Assembly: GCF_005877905.1 (NCBI RefSeq)
Contig: NZ_SWDV01000032.1
Span: forward strand, 1 to 64,000
Reading direction: 5' to 3'
From: Pseudomonas nicosulfuronedens
GTDB lineage: Bacteria > Pseudomonadota > Gammaproteobacteria > Pseudomonadales > Pseudomonadaceae
DNA length: 64,000 nt
The translations under genes were made by a program, and so were the position numbers. The notes under the pieces were generated by a model that saw only the letters and a program-made list of their open reading frames with translations, did no database searches and was not told the origin of the DNA. Every line of letters begins with the position of its first letter. Within the stretch, counting starts at the first letter, position 1. Below, one piece after another: positions 50,673 to 58,489 of this stretch.

Positions 50673-51500
50673 ATGCTGAGCCCCTACATGTCCCCGGTCG
50701 AGCGCGTGTGGTTCTACACCCTGCGCATCCTCTGCGGCCTGATCCTGCTGTTCCTGGTGCTGCCGGTACTGGTCATCGTGCCGCTGTCGTTCAACTCCGG
50801 CACCTTCCTGGTCTACCCGCTGCAGGGTTTCTCCCTGCGCTGGTACGCCGACTTCTTCAACTCTGCCGAGTGGATGCGAGCGCTGACCAACAGCATCATC
50901 GTTGCCCCGGCGGCTACCGTGCTGGCGATGGTCTTCGGCACCCTGGCGTCGATCGGCCTGACCCGCGGCGATTTTCGCGGCAAGGCGCTGATCATGAGCC
51001 TGGTGATTTCGCCGATGGTCGTGCCGGTGGTGATCATCGGCGTGGCCAGCTACCTGTTCTTCGCGCCGCTGGGCCTGGGCAACAGCTACATCTCGCTGAT
51101 CATCGTCCACGCGGTGCTGGGTGTGCCGTTCGTCATCATCACCGTGTCGGCAACCCTGCAGGGCTTCAACTACAACCTGGTGCGCGCCGCCGCCAGCCTG
51201 GGTGCGCCGCCGGTGCTGACCTTCTTCAAGGTCACCCTGCCGTTGATCGCTCCCGGTGTGATTTCCGGTGCGCTGTTCGCCTTCGCCACCTCGTTCGACG
51301 AAGTGGTAGTGACCCTGTTCCTCGCCGGCCCCGAGCAGGCCACCCTGCCGCGCCAGATGTTCAGCGGCATCCGCGAGAACCTCAGCCCCACCATCGCCGC
51401 TGCGGCGACCCTGCTGATCGGCTTCTCCGTCCTGCTCCTGCTGACCCTCGAGTGGCTGCGCGGCCGCAGCGAGAAACTGCGCACCGCACCGACTTCCTGA
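50673..51500 (+). CDS. agtD: ABC transporter permease AgtD
   Basis: A 275-residue PotC-like permease with six helices and the EAA loop LVRAAASLGAPPVLTFFKVT contacting AgtA. GAGGAG precedes the start, 16 bp after agtC. It closes the agtABCD operon; a weak hairpin with TTTTT (about 51548-51575) may be the terminator. Confidence 0.93.
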   Translation: MLSPYMSPVERVWFYTLRILCGLILLFLVLPVLVIVPLSFNSGTFLVYPLQGFSLRWYADFFNSAEWMRALTNSIIVAPAATVLAMVFGTLASIGLTRGDFRGKALIMSLVISPMVVPVVIIGVASYLFFAPLGLGNSYISLIIVHAVLGVPFVIITVSATLQGFNYNLVRAAASLGAPPVLTFFKVTLPLIAPGVISGALFAFATSFDEVVVTLFLAGPEQATLPRQMFSGIRENLSPTIAAAATLLIGFSVLLLLTLEWLRGRSEKLRTAPTS

Positions 51501-51708
51501 TTCACAGTGTTTCGCGGACGGTTCCGTCGTCGTGCTCACCCACGGCGGCGGGATCGATCCGCGATCTTTTTCCTGCGTTCTCGCATTTCCCGCCTCGTTC
51601 GTGAACTTTCCGCCTCGACTATCGGCACGGTCATCGCAGAGATGCCCTTCGGCCTACGTGAGCGGCTACAATGCGCGCCATCCGTGATTTCGCCCATAGA
51701 GGTGCGCC

Positions 51709-52383
51709 ATGCAACCCTACGCCATCGCTCCGTCGATCCTGTCCGCCGACTTCGCCCGCCTGGGTGAGGACGTCGACAAGGTGCTCGCCGCCGGCGCCGA
51801 CATCGTTCACTTCGACGTGATGGACAACCACTACGTGCCGAACCTGACCATCGGCCCGATGGTCTGTACGGCCCTGCGCAAGTACGGCGTCACCGCGCCC
51901 ATCGATGTGCACCTGATGGTTTCCCCGGTGGACCGCATCATCGGTGACTTCATCGAGGCTGGCGCCACCTACATCACCTTCCACCCCGAAGCCACCCAGC
52001 ACATCGACCGTTCCCTGCAACTGATCAAGGACGGCGGCTGCAAAGCAGGCCTGGTGTTCAACCCGGCCACCTCGCTGGACGCGCTGAAGTATGTGATGGA
52101 CAAGATCGACATGGTCCTGCTGATGAGCGTGAACCCCGGCTTCGGTGGGCAGAAGTTCATCCCCGGCACCCTCGACAAGCTGCGCGAAGCCCGGGCGCTG
52201 ATCGATGCCTCCGGCCGTGACATCCGCCTGGAGATCGACGGCGGCGTGAACGTGAAGAATATCCGCGAGATCGCCGAAGCAGGCGCCGACACCTTCGTCG
52301 CCGGTTCCGCCATCTTCAATGCACCGGACTACGCCGAGGTCATCCGCGCCATGCACGCTGAGCTGGCGCAGGCGCGCAAGTGA
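51709..52383 (+). CDS. rpe: Ribulose-phosphate 3-epimerase
   Basis: A 224-residue TIM barrel interconverting ribulose-5-P and xylulose-5-P. It starts [17 protein letters not shown], with [16 protein letters not shown] (metal-binding His and Asp), [15 protein letters not shown] and EIDGGVN. It is first in rpe-gph-trpE; its stop overlaps gph by one base. Confidence 0.98.
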   Translation: MQPYAIAPSILSADFARLGEDVDKVLAAGADIVHFDVMDNHYVPNLTIGPMVCTALRKYGVTAPIDVHLMVSPVDRIIGDFIEAGATYITFHPEATQHIDRSLQLIKDGGCKAGLVFNPATSLDALKYVMDKIDMVLLMSVNPGFGGQKFIPGTLDKLREARALIDASGRDIRLEIDGGVNVKNIREIAEAGADTFVAGSAIFNAPDYAEVIRAMHAELAQARK

Positions 52384-53201
52384 TGAGCGCTGCACAACTG
52401 CCGTTCGCCGGTCTGCCGCGTCTGGTGATGTTCGACCTGGACGGCACCCTGGTGGACTCGGTCCCCGACCTCGCCGCCGCGGTGGACCAGATGCTGCTGG
52501 CGCTCGGGCGCCAGCCGGCCGGCCTGGACGCCGTGCGTCACTGGGTCGGCAACGGTGCGCGCGTGCTGGTGCGCCGTGCCCTGGCCAATGACATCGAGCA
52601 CGATGGCGTCAGCGAGGAAGACACCGAGCGCGCCCTCGAGCTGTTCATGGATGCCTACGCCGACAGCCACGCGCTGACCGTGGTCTATCCCGGCGTGATC
52701 GAGACGCTGAAGTGGCTGAAGAAGCGCGGCGTCGAGCTGGCGCTGATCACCAACAAGCCCGAGCGCTTCGTCGGCCCGCTGCTCGACGAGATGAAGCTGG
52801 GCAAGTTCTTCCGCTGGATCATCGGCGGCGACACCCTGCCACAGCAGAAGCCCGACCCGGCCGCGCTGCTGTTCGTGATGAAGATGGCCGGTGTGTCGGC
52901 AGAACAGGCACTGTTCGTCGGTGACTCGCGCAATGACATCCTCGCGGCCAAGGCCGCCGGCGTGCGCAGCGTGGGTCTGAGCTACGGCTACAACCACGGC
53001 CGCCCCATCGCCGAGGAAACCCCGACGCTGGTGCTCGATGACCTGCGCCATCTGCTGCCTTGCTTCGACTCGGGCAAAGCGATAGTGTTGCCCGACTCCG
53101 CCTCAACTCCCGCTCAGCGAGACAGCACCGTGGAAACGGCTCCCCACACACTTTGGATGAAGGTCATCAAGGCCCTGGCCCGCTGGCGCTGGCGCGCCTG
53201 A
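52383..53201 (+). CDS. gph: Phosphoglycolate phosphatase
   Basis: A 272-residue HAD hydrolase. Motif I is FDLDGTLVDS (nucleophile Asp and general acid Asp), motif II LALITNKP, motif III K of QQKPDPAAL, motif IV GDSRND. It removes 2-phosphoglycolate formed during DNA repair. The C-terminus has an extra basic tail of about 45 residues (ending KALARWRWRA) beyond the HAD fold. It is coupled to rpe (TGATG). Confidence 0.95.
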   Translation: MSAAQLPFAGLPRLVMFDLDGTLVDSVPDLAAAVDQMLLALGRQPAGLDAVRHWVGNGARVLVRRALANDIEHDGVSEEDTERALELFMDAYADSHALTVVYPGVIETLKWLKKRGVELALITNKPERFVGPLLDEMKLGKFFRWIIGGDTLPQQKPDPAALLFVMKMAGVSAEQALFVGDSRNDILAAKAAGVRSVGLSYGYNHGRPIAEETPTLVLDDLRHLLPCFDSGKAIVLPDSASTPAQRDSTVETAPHTLWMKVIKALARWRWRA

Positions 53202-53273
53202 CATCCTTTGGCCGGTACGCCCGGCGCGTGTGTGCAACCAAGTCCGTTACCTCCTCATTCCACGAGGCTGATC

Positions 53274-54767
53274 ATGACCCGCGAAGAATTCCAGCGCCTG
53301 GCCGCCGAAGGCTACAACCGCATTCCGCTGACCTGCGAAACCCTTGCCGACTTCGACACCCCGCTGTCGATCTACCTGAAGCTGGCCGACGGCCCCAACA
53401 CCTACCTGCTCGAATCCGTGCAGGGAGGCGAGAAGTGGGGCCGCTACTCCATCATCGGCCTGCCCAGCCGTACCGTGCTGCGTGTGTACGGTCACCAGGC
53501 GAGCATCAAGGTCGACGGCGTCGAGACCGAGAGCTTCGAATGCGCCGACCCGCTGGCCTTCGTCGAGGAGTTCAAGGAGCGCTACCGCGTGCCGACCATT
53601 GCCGGTCTGCCGCGCTTCAATGGTGGTCTGGTGGGCTACTTCGGCTACGACTGCGTGCGCTACGTCGAGCAGCGCCTGGCGCAGTGCCCGAACCCGGACC
53701 CGCTGAACAATCCTGACATCCTGCTGATGGTCTCCGACGCGGTGGTTGTCTTCGACAACCTCGCCGGCAAGATGCACGCGATCGTCCTCGCCGACCCGGC
53801 GCAGGCCAACGCCTATGACCAGGGGCTTGCCCAGCTGGAGGAGCTGCTGGAGCGCCTGCGCCAGCCGATTACCCCGCGCCGCGGTCTGGACTTCAGCGCC
53901 GTGAATGCCCCGGAGCCGCAGTTCCGCGCCAGCTTCACCCGCGAGGACTACGAGCGCGCCGTTGGCACCATCAAGGAATACATCCTGGCCGGCGACTGCA
54001 TGCAGGTCGTGCCGTCGCAGCGCATGTCCATCGACTTCACCGCGGCGCCGATCGACCTGTACCGCGCGCTGCGCTGCTTCAACCCGACGCCCTACATGTA
54101 CTTCTTCAACTTCGGCGACTTCCATGTTGTCGGCAGCTCGCCGGAAGTGCTGGTACGGGTCGAGGACGGCGAAGTTACCGTGCGCCCCATCGCCGGCACC
54201 CGCCCGCGTGGCGCGACCGAGGAGGCCGACCGTGCGCTGGAGGAAGACCTGCTCTCTGACGCCAAGGAAATCGCCGAGCACCTGATGCTCATCGATCTGG
54301 GCCGAAACGACGTCGGCCGTGTGTCGCAGACTGGCAGCGTAAAGGTCACCGAGCAGATGGTGATCGAGCGCTACTCCAACGTGATGCACATCGTCTCCAA
54401 CGTGAACGGCCAACTGAACGAGAAGCTCAGCGCGATGGACGCCCTGCGCGCGATCCTGCCGGCGGGCACCTTGTCCGGCGCGCCGAAGATTCGCGCGATG
54501 GAAATCATCGACGAGCTGGAGCCGGTCAAACGTGGCGTCTACGGCGGTGCCGTGGGTTACCTCGCGTGGAACGGCAACATGGACACCGCCATCGCCATCC
54601 GCACCGCGGTGATCAAGAATGGCGAGCTCCACGTCCAGGCCGGCGGCGGCATCGTCGCTGACTCGGTGCCGGCGGCGGAGTGGGAAGAGACCATCAACAA
54701 GCGCCGCGCCATGTTCCGCGCCGTGGCGCTGGCCGAGCACACCGCCAAGGTGCATGGTCGCGATTGA
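53274..54767 (+). CDS. trpE: Anthranilate synthase component I
   Basis: A 497-residue chorismate-using enzyme, first step of tryptophan synthesis with TrpG. The N-terminal [20 protein letters not shown] includes the LLES feedback site for Trp; the C-terminal chorismate-binding domain has PSPEVLVR-like [29 protein letters not shown] and [18 protein letters not shown] 53274 has GAGG upstream. No Trp-codon leader peptide was visible in the 72 bp after gph. Confidence 0.98.
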   Translation: MTREEFQRLAAEGYNRIPLTCETLADFDTPLSIYLKLADGPNTYLLESVQGGEKWGRYSIIGLPSRTVLRVYGHQASIKVDGVETESFECADPLAFVEEFKERYRVPTIAGLPRFNGGLVGYFGYDCVRYVEQRLAQCPNPDPLNNPDILLMVSDAVVVFDNLAGKMHAIVLADPAQANAYDQGLAQLEELLERLRQPITPRRGLDFSAVNAPEPQFRASFTREDYERAVGTIKEYILAGDCMQVVPSQRMSIDFTAAPIDLYRALRCFNPTPYMYFFNFGDFHVVGSSPEVLVRVEDGEVTVRPIAGTRPRGATEEADRALEEDLLSDAKEIAEHLMLIDLGRNDVGRVSQTGSVKVTEQMVIERYSNVMHIVSNVNGQLNEKLSAMDALRAILPAGTLSGAPKIRAMEIIDELEPVKRGVYGGAVGYLAWNGNMDTAIAIRTAVIKNGELHVQAGGGIVADSVPAAEWEETINKRRAMFRAVALAEHTAKVHGRD

Positions 54768-54782
54768 GTTGCCGGTTGACTG

Positions 54783-54816
54783 AAAAAGCCCCGTACAAAC
54801 GGGGCTTTTTCTTTTC
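54783..54816. terminator. trpE terminator
   Basis: AAAAAGCCCCG (54783-54793), loop TACAAA, CGGGGCTTTTT (54800-54810) with further T residues. A strong intrinsic terminator that marks the boundary between core genes and the tailocin locus. Confidence 0.9.
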
Positions 54817-54943
54817 ATAGGGACCGCGCGCCTGACCGCATAGCCCGGCGATGCAGTACCGGGTGAAGTCACCGCATCAGCTGGCATAATCGCTGTGGGG
54901 GGCGGCGAGCTCTCGCACAGACTATCCAATGGCGCAGCTCTTC

Positions 54944-55037
54944 GTAGGAGCGAGCTTGCTCGCGAACAGAGCCTTCCGGCCGCTCCGTCGCTGGGAGGGT
55001 TCGCGAGCAATAACGATGGCGTCCCCCTCGCTCCTAC
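54944..55037. repeat. REP pair with interrupted right arm
   Basis: The left REP is intact (54944-54967). The opposed copy (54999-55037) reads GTTCGCGAGCAA, then 16 foreign bases TAACGATGGCGTCCCC, then CTCGCTCCTAC, so its core palindrome is split. It sits between trpE and prtN, at the left edge of the tailocin. Confidence 0.75.
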
Positions 55038-55064
55038 AGCACATGATGTATTGCACGCTGGGAC

Positions 55065-55391
55065 TTAACCTGCCTGCCGCGCCTCTACTACCTGCAGATT
55101 CGCCTTGCGCCGGGCGAGGGCGGCGTCCGCCTGCTGCGAGCGCTCCTCCACATAGGCCGCCAGGTGATCCACGGCGACGTACTGCATTGCCTTGTGGCTG
55201 TCGTCCAGCGTGGTCACTGGCAGGGCGATGCGCCCGCAGGACAGCGCCTTGCTGAAGTTTTCCCGGTTCAGGTTGCGGAACCAGCGCTCGCGCACTTGCT
55301 CCAGCGGCACCAGGACATCTCCGAAAATCTGGTAGACCAGGCTCACGGTTTCCGGGCGTGGGGCGTGGCGGACTTCTACGGTCGACTGCAT
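55065..55391 (-). CDS. prtN: Pyocin activator PrtN family protein
   Basis: A 108-residue protein with the PrtN domain: [35 protein letters not shown] and [13 protein letters not shown]. In P. aeruginosa PrtN activates pyocin late genes through P-box sequences and is itself repressed by PrtR. It lies directly after trpE, as in PAO1. AGGAG 7 nt before ATG 55391 fixes the start. Confidence 0.9.
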   Translation of the reverse strand: MQSTVEVRHAPRPETVSLVYQIFGDVLVPLEQVRERWFRNLNRENFSKALSCGRIALPVTTLDDSHKAMQYVAVDHLAAYVEERSQQADAALARRKANLQVVEARQAG

Positions 55392-55410
55392 GGGGCTCTC
55401 CTGTTCCGGC

Positions 55411-55457
55411 GGTTGTAGCGACAATAGAAATATAGCAAAGGTTGTATTTCTATTCAA
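55411..55457 (-). promoter_or_regulatory. prtN promoter with PrtR-type operator
   Basis: On the minus strand TTGAAT (55457-55452), 17 bp, TATATT (55434-55429): a near-consensus promoter. The spacer contains TACAACC-TTT-GC, and a second TACAACC lies at 55417-55411. The same block occurs in the prtR promoter, so this is the expected PrtR operator. Confidence 0.75.
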
Positions 55458-55469
55458 TCACCCCCCATG

Positions 55470-55495
55470 AAAAAGCCCCGCCGAGGCGGGGCTTT
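55470..55495. terminator. prtR terminator
   Basis: AAAAGCCCCGCC, loop GAG, GGCGGGGCTTTT, with flanking A and T runs. It ends the prtR transcript before the prtN promoter, so the two regulators are transcribed separately. Confidence 0.88.
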
Positions 55496-55510
55496 TTCTG
55501 TGGCAGAAGC

Positions 55511-56281
55511 TCAGCGAACCAAGGTAGGTGCGCGGCGGTGGCGCACGGTGGACCACCAGAATACCCAGCCGATCATGCGGATCTGCCCGCTGTCGAACTG
55601 CTCCGCCGGGTACTCCTCGTCGGGGTACTCGTCGCGGTTGAAGCTGCGCAGACGGATGCCGCCGCCGGGCAGGCGATAGACGAACTTCACCCGCAGCATG
55701 CCCTCGTGTTCCAGGGCGTAGATCTCGCCGTCGGTGATGTGCGTGGTGGCTGTGTCGATGCCAATGGTGGAGCCATCCATGATCAGCGGCTCCATGCTGT
55801 TGCCGGTGAGCTGGGCGCAGATCGCCGTAGCCGGATCGACCCCCGCCGCGCGCAGCGTGGCGTACGAGAAACGCAGCTTGCGCCCCTCTATCTCGCGCAC
55901 TGCAGTGCGCCCGGCGCCGGCCGCCAGTTCCACTTCCTTGTACAGGCGTAGTTCCACTTCGTCCTCGTCCAGCGGTGTGTCGCTATCCCATGGGTGCAGC
56001 GGTTCCAGTCGCAGCGGGCTGCCGTCGGCGGGGCGCGGCGCGGGTGCGCTGGTGCCCGGTGCCGGCGTGCCTTCGCCGGTGGCCAGCCAGGTCGGCGAGA
56101 CCCCCAGCGCGCTGGCGATCTCGATCAGCTTGCGCGTGCTCTGCGCCTTGCCCGAGGTCAGCTTGTGAATGGTGTTCTGCGAAACCCCGGCGGCTTCGGC
56201 CAGGGTTTCCTGCTTGAGGTTGCGCGAGGCCATCGCCTGTTTCAGGCGGTCGGCCAGCGTCGATGAGGGCGTCTTGTCCAT
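55511..56281 (-). CDS. prtR: LexA-like pyocin repressor PrtR
   Basis: A 256-residue repressor. N-terminal XRE helix-turn-helix (residues 10-65, KQETLAEAAGVSQNTIHKL), Pro-rich linker, and S24 peptidase domain: cleavage site Ala-Gly around 121-124 (ELAAGAGR), catalytic Ser162 (GNSMEP) and Lys199 (LRVKFVY). RecA-stimulated self-cleavage after DNA damage releases prtN. AGGAGG precedes ATG 56281. Confidence 0.94.
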   Translation of the reverse strand: MDKTPSSTLADRLKQAMASRNLKQETLAEAAGVSQNTIHKLTSGKAQSTRKLIEIASALGVSPTWLATGEGTPAPGTSAPAPRPADGSPLRLEPLHPWDSDTPLDEDEVELRLYKEVELAAGAGRTAVREIEGRKLRFSYATLRAAGVDPATAICAQLTGNSMEPLIMDGSTIGIDTATTHITDGEIYALEHEGMLRVKFVYRLPGGGIRLRSFNRDEYPDEEYPAEQFDSGQIRMIGWVFWWSTVRHRRAPTLVR

Positions 56282-56300
56282 GGCGGCACTCTACCTCCTG

Positions 56301-56363
56301 GGTTGTAGCGTGTAAATAGCTTTGGTGTTGACTAAATATAGCTATGGTTGTAATCATAAAAGC
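56301..56363 (-). promoter_or_regulatory. prtR promoter/operator region
   Basis: On the minus strand TACAACC-ATA-GCTATATT (56352-56335) repeats the block of the prtN promoter, with TATATT (56340-56335) as -10; the -35 is poor. A second TACAACC is at 56307-56301 and a degenerate third in between near 56324. This suggests PrtR autoregulation. Confidence 0.65.
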
Positions 56364-56616
56364 CAGCAGCTACCGGAGAGACGAAAACCGGTTCGGCTGA
56401 CGGGAAGCGAACGGCTTCCCCCTCACTGCGGCAGGGAAGCCGTGGGTTGCCTGCGCAGCAGGCTGGAGGACGCGGGTGGGCCAGGGAGGCGCCGCCTGCG
56501 TACCGGCAAGGGATGCCGTCCGATGAGTCGGTGTCCGCGACGAATAGATCGCGACTGACCACCCAGGCGGCCGAAGGCTCGGCGACCACGGAGGGTACGT
56601 CGCCAGGAGGACCTTC
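56364..56616. other. Structured non-coding leader between prtR and ptrB
   Basis: No gene was seen in about 250 bp. A stable hairpin, ACGGCTTCCC (56411-56420) with GGGAAGCCGT (56434-56443), is followed by CCTGC-GCA-GCAGG (56451-56463). No P-box-like repeat was found here. Confidence 0.55.
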
Positions 56617-56673
56617 ATGAATCAACCCCCGAAACACACGCGCACCGGTACTGCGGAGGTGTGCCATGGCTGA
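56617..56673 (+). CDS. Possible 18-residue leader peptide overlapping ptrB
   Basis: ATG 56617 has a near-perfect Shine-Dalgarno (CCAGGAGG at 56603-56610) and encodes MNQPPKHTRTGTAEVCHG, stopping at 56671-56673, 8 bases inside ptrB. The ptrB ribosome site lies within it, so it may couple or gate ptrB translation. Supported only by its ribosome site and overlap. Confidence 0.4.
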   Translation: MNQPPKHTRTGTAEVCHG

Positions 56674-56875
56674 CATCGCCGACTACGCCAATGACCTGAT
56701 GCTGGAGCGCATCGAGGACATGCTGCACAGCCGCCGCTCCTCGACGGCCATCAGCTCCGCCGAGTACTGCGAGGACTGCGGTGACGACATCCCGCCGGCG
56801 CGCCGCCTGGCCGCGCCGGGCTGCACTCGCTGCATCGACTGCCAGGCAATCGACGAACTCGAGCGGCGGCACTGA
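56666..56875 (+). CDS. ptrB: PtrB-like TraR/DksA-type zinc-finger protein
   Basis: A 69-residue protein with the four-Cys DksA/TraR zinc finger: Cys35, Cys38, Cys56 and Cys59 (YCEDCGDDIPPARR, CTRCIDCQ), plus an extra Cys53. In P. aeruginosa PtrB, encoded next to prtR and repressed by it, lowers type III secretion genes under DNA stress. Whether this species has a T3SS cannot be told here. GGAGG precedes the ATG. Confidence 0.88.
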   Translation: MADIADYANDLMLERIEDMLHSRRSSTAISSAEYCEDCGDDIPPARRLAAPGCTRCIDCQAIDELERRH

Positions 56876-56894
56876 GCCGCCAGGGAGACACGCC

Positions 56895-57254
56895 GTGATC
56901 AAACCCATCGATGAAATGCTCAAGCTCTGGGCCGAAGAAATGCACAACCCCGGCAGCGCGGGCGGCGGCTACGCCGGCGGCAACCTGCTGGCGATGATGA
57001 TGGCCAACAAGGGCGAGATGATTCGTGGCACGCGAGGCAGCAAGGTGATCCTCGACCGCGTCGCGGAACTGGACCTGATCATCAACCACCTGCCTGACGA
57101 GCAGAAGGACGTGGTCACCGAGCATTACCTCAATCGCGATAGCGAGGCTTCGCAGAAGTACCGGCACTGCCGCTGCAGCCGCAATACCTTCTACCTGCGC
57201 CTGCATGTGGCGCACCAGAGTATCCAGTCGCGGCTGATGCGCCGCGTCGCCTGA
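56895..57254 (+). CDS. Tailocin-locus protein, possible late-transcription regulator (PA0613-like)
   Basis: A 119-residue protein, GTG start at 56895 with AGGGAG upstream. The C-terminal half (LIINHLPDEQKDVVTEHYLN, then a Cys-containing segment ending RNTFYLRLHVAHQ) has the look of the sigma-region-4-like helix-turn-helix of phage late regulators (ArpU/Q-type). Together with a terminator downstream in the late leader this suggests antitermination or activation, which is an inference. PAO1 has a hypothetical gene at this position. Confidence 0.7.
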   Translation: MIKPIDEMLKLWAEEMHNPGSAGGGYAGGNLLAMMMANKGEMIRGTRGSKVILDRVAELDLIINHLPDEQKDVVTEHYLNRDSEASQKYRHCRCSRNTFYLRLHVAHQSIQSRLMRRVA

Positions 57255-57270
57255 CCTTCTCCATTCCCCA

Positions 57271-57305
57271 CACGAAGCCCGGCCCTGCGCCGGGCTTCGT
57301 GCTTT
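57271..57305 (+). terminator. Terminator after early tailocin genes
   Basis: CACGAAGCCCGGC (57271-57283) pairs over 13 bp with GCCGGGCTTCGTG (57289-57301), followed by CTTTT. It separates ptrB and the following gene from the acetyltransferase. Confidence 0.85.
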
Positions 57306-57337
57306 TCGCGGGCGCCCTTGAGTTATGCTCGCGCCCC

Positions 57338-57811
57338 ATGACGACACCTATCCTGATTCGCCGTGCCGAACCCGCGGATGCCGATGCCGTCCTGCGCATC
57401 CTCGGCGAAACCTACGAAGCCACCTGGAAGCCCGCGTTGAGCGCCGAAGCGATCCTGAGCTTCGAGTCCTCCGCGCATACCGCCACTTATGTACGCGAGC
57501 GCCTGGCGTATTTCGAAGTGGCCTGCCTCGACGGCGAGGTAGTCGGCCTGCTCGACTGGCGCGACGATTTCATCGATGCCCTGCATGTTTCTCCCCGTCA
57601 CCAGCGCCTGGGTATCGGTGCGGCTCTGTTGCGTCACGCCGAAACCGCTATCGCTGGCGCGGGCTATGCGCACATTCGCCTGGAGACCGATACCTTCAAC
57701 CAGCAGGCGCGTGCCTTCTATGGCAAGCACGGCTATGCGGAGATCGATTTCTACCCGGACGAGGAGTGGCACAGCGGCTTCACCACCGTGCTGATGAACA
57801 AGGAGCTCTGA
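57338..57811 (+). CDS. GNAT-family N-acetyltransferase (tailocin cargo gene)
   Basis: A 157-residue acetyltransferase. It has LIRRAEPADADAVLRILGE at the N-terminus, ALHVSPRHQRLGIGAALLRH (acetyl-CoA loop with Q/RxxGxG/A) and NQQARAFYGKHGYAEI. The substrate is unknown. It is inserted between the regulatory and structural tailocin genes and flanked by terminators at 57271-57305 and 57973-58001; the P-box-like repeats start only after it, so it is probably expressed independently. I recall no such gene at this place in PAO1. Confidence 0.88.
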   Translation: MTTPILIRRAEPADADAVLRILGETYEATWKPALSAEAILSFESSAHTATYVRERLAYFEVACLDGEVVGLLDWRDDFIDALHVSPRHQRLGIGAALLRHAETAIAGAGYAHIRLETDTFNQQARAFYGKHGYAEIDFYPDEEWHSGFTTVLMNKEL

Positions 57812-57826
57812 AATTTCCGACGCTGG

Positions 57827-57878
57827 ATTTCGGTGTTTCGACAACGTATTGCGGTGTGTCATCTGCGTATTGCAGCGC
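57827..57878 (+). promoter_or_regulatory. Putative PrtN P-box: 21-bp-period repeats before late genes
   Basis: ATTTCGGTGT (57827), ATTGCGGTGT (57848) and ATTGCAGCGC (57869) recur every 21 bp, two helical turns, and each fits or nearly fits ATTGNN(N)GTNN(N), the published P-box unit of P. aeruginosa pyocin genes. A plausible promoter (TTGTTC near 57894, TAAAAA near 57918) follows. Confidence 0.65.
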
Positions 57879-57972
57879 ATTCCCCGAGAAGCCTTGTTCC
57901 GGCAGGAATCGGGGGGTAAAAAGTAGTCATTCTTGTAAAGGTGCGTCCCCAGGGAGCACAACGCGAAACCCC

Positions 57973-58001
57973 GAAAAGCCCGGCCAGTGAGCCGGGCTTT
58001 T
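57973..58001 (+). terminator. Intrinsic terminator in the late-operon leader
   Basis: AAAAGCCCGGC, loop CAGTGA, GCCGGGCTTTTT lies between the P-box-like repeats and the holin gene. As the transcript must pass it to reach the structural genes, it implies read-through or antitermination, or a second promoter after it. Confidence 0.8.
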
Positions 58002-58127
58002 TCATGCCCGCGTTTTCTGATCCGCCGGTTGCGGCGGGTGGCCGGCGAGCACGCCGGCATTCATCCCCGGTTGGCTGATAGCCGCCGGTTTCGCCCGTTC
58101 GCGGGCGTCTTTATCCAAGGTGAGCCA

Positions 58128-58472
58128 ATGGGCAACGAACCTCAGACCCTGGCCGACGTGCCTTTGTGGGGGCTGATCCTGCTCGCGGTGGCGGGCGGCA
58201 TCAGCGGTGAAATGTGGCGCGCCGACAAGGCGGGCCTGGGCGGCTGGCGGCTGCTGCGGCGTCTGGCGTTGCGCTCCGGGGCCTCCATCGTCTGCGGTAT
58301 GGCGGTGATGTTCCTCGCCATGGCTTGCGGCGCTTCGCTGACCCTCGCTGCGGCTATCGGCAGCCTGACGGCAGCGGCAGGTGCCGAGATCGCCGTCGGC
58401 CTTTATGAACGCTGGGCGGCGAAGCGCCTGGGTGTCTGCGAACTGCCGCCGAGCGAGCGCGGGCAAGAGTGA
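58128..58472 (+). CDS. Tailocin holin
   Basis: A 114-residue protein with three likely membrane helices (WGLILLAVAGGISG, IVCGMAVMFLAMACGASL, LAAAIGSLTAAAGAEIAVGL) and a charged tail, the layout of phage holins that release pyocin particles by lysis. It is the first gene of the late block, in the position of PA0614 in PAO1. AAGGTGAG precedes the ATG. No endolysin gene appears in the window. Confidence 0.82.
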   Translation: MGNEPQTLADVPLWGLILLAVAGGISGEMWRADKAGLGGWRLLRRLALRSGASIVCGMAVMFLAMACGASLTLAAAIGSLTAAAGAEIAVGLYERWAAKRLGVCELPPSERGQE

Positions 58473-58489
58473 AGCTGCAAGGAGACGAC

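Noticed and set aside
53202-53273. Trp leader peptide/attenuator before trpE
   Set aside because: Only 72 bp, with no Trp-codon-rich frame and no terminator/antiterminator pair.
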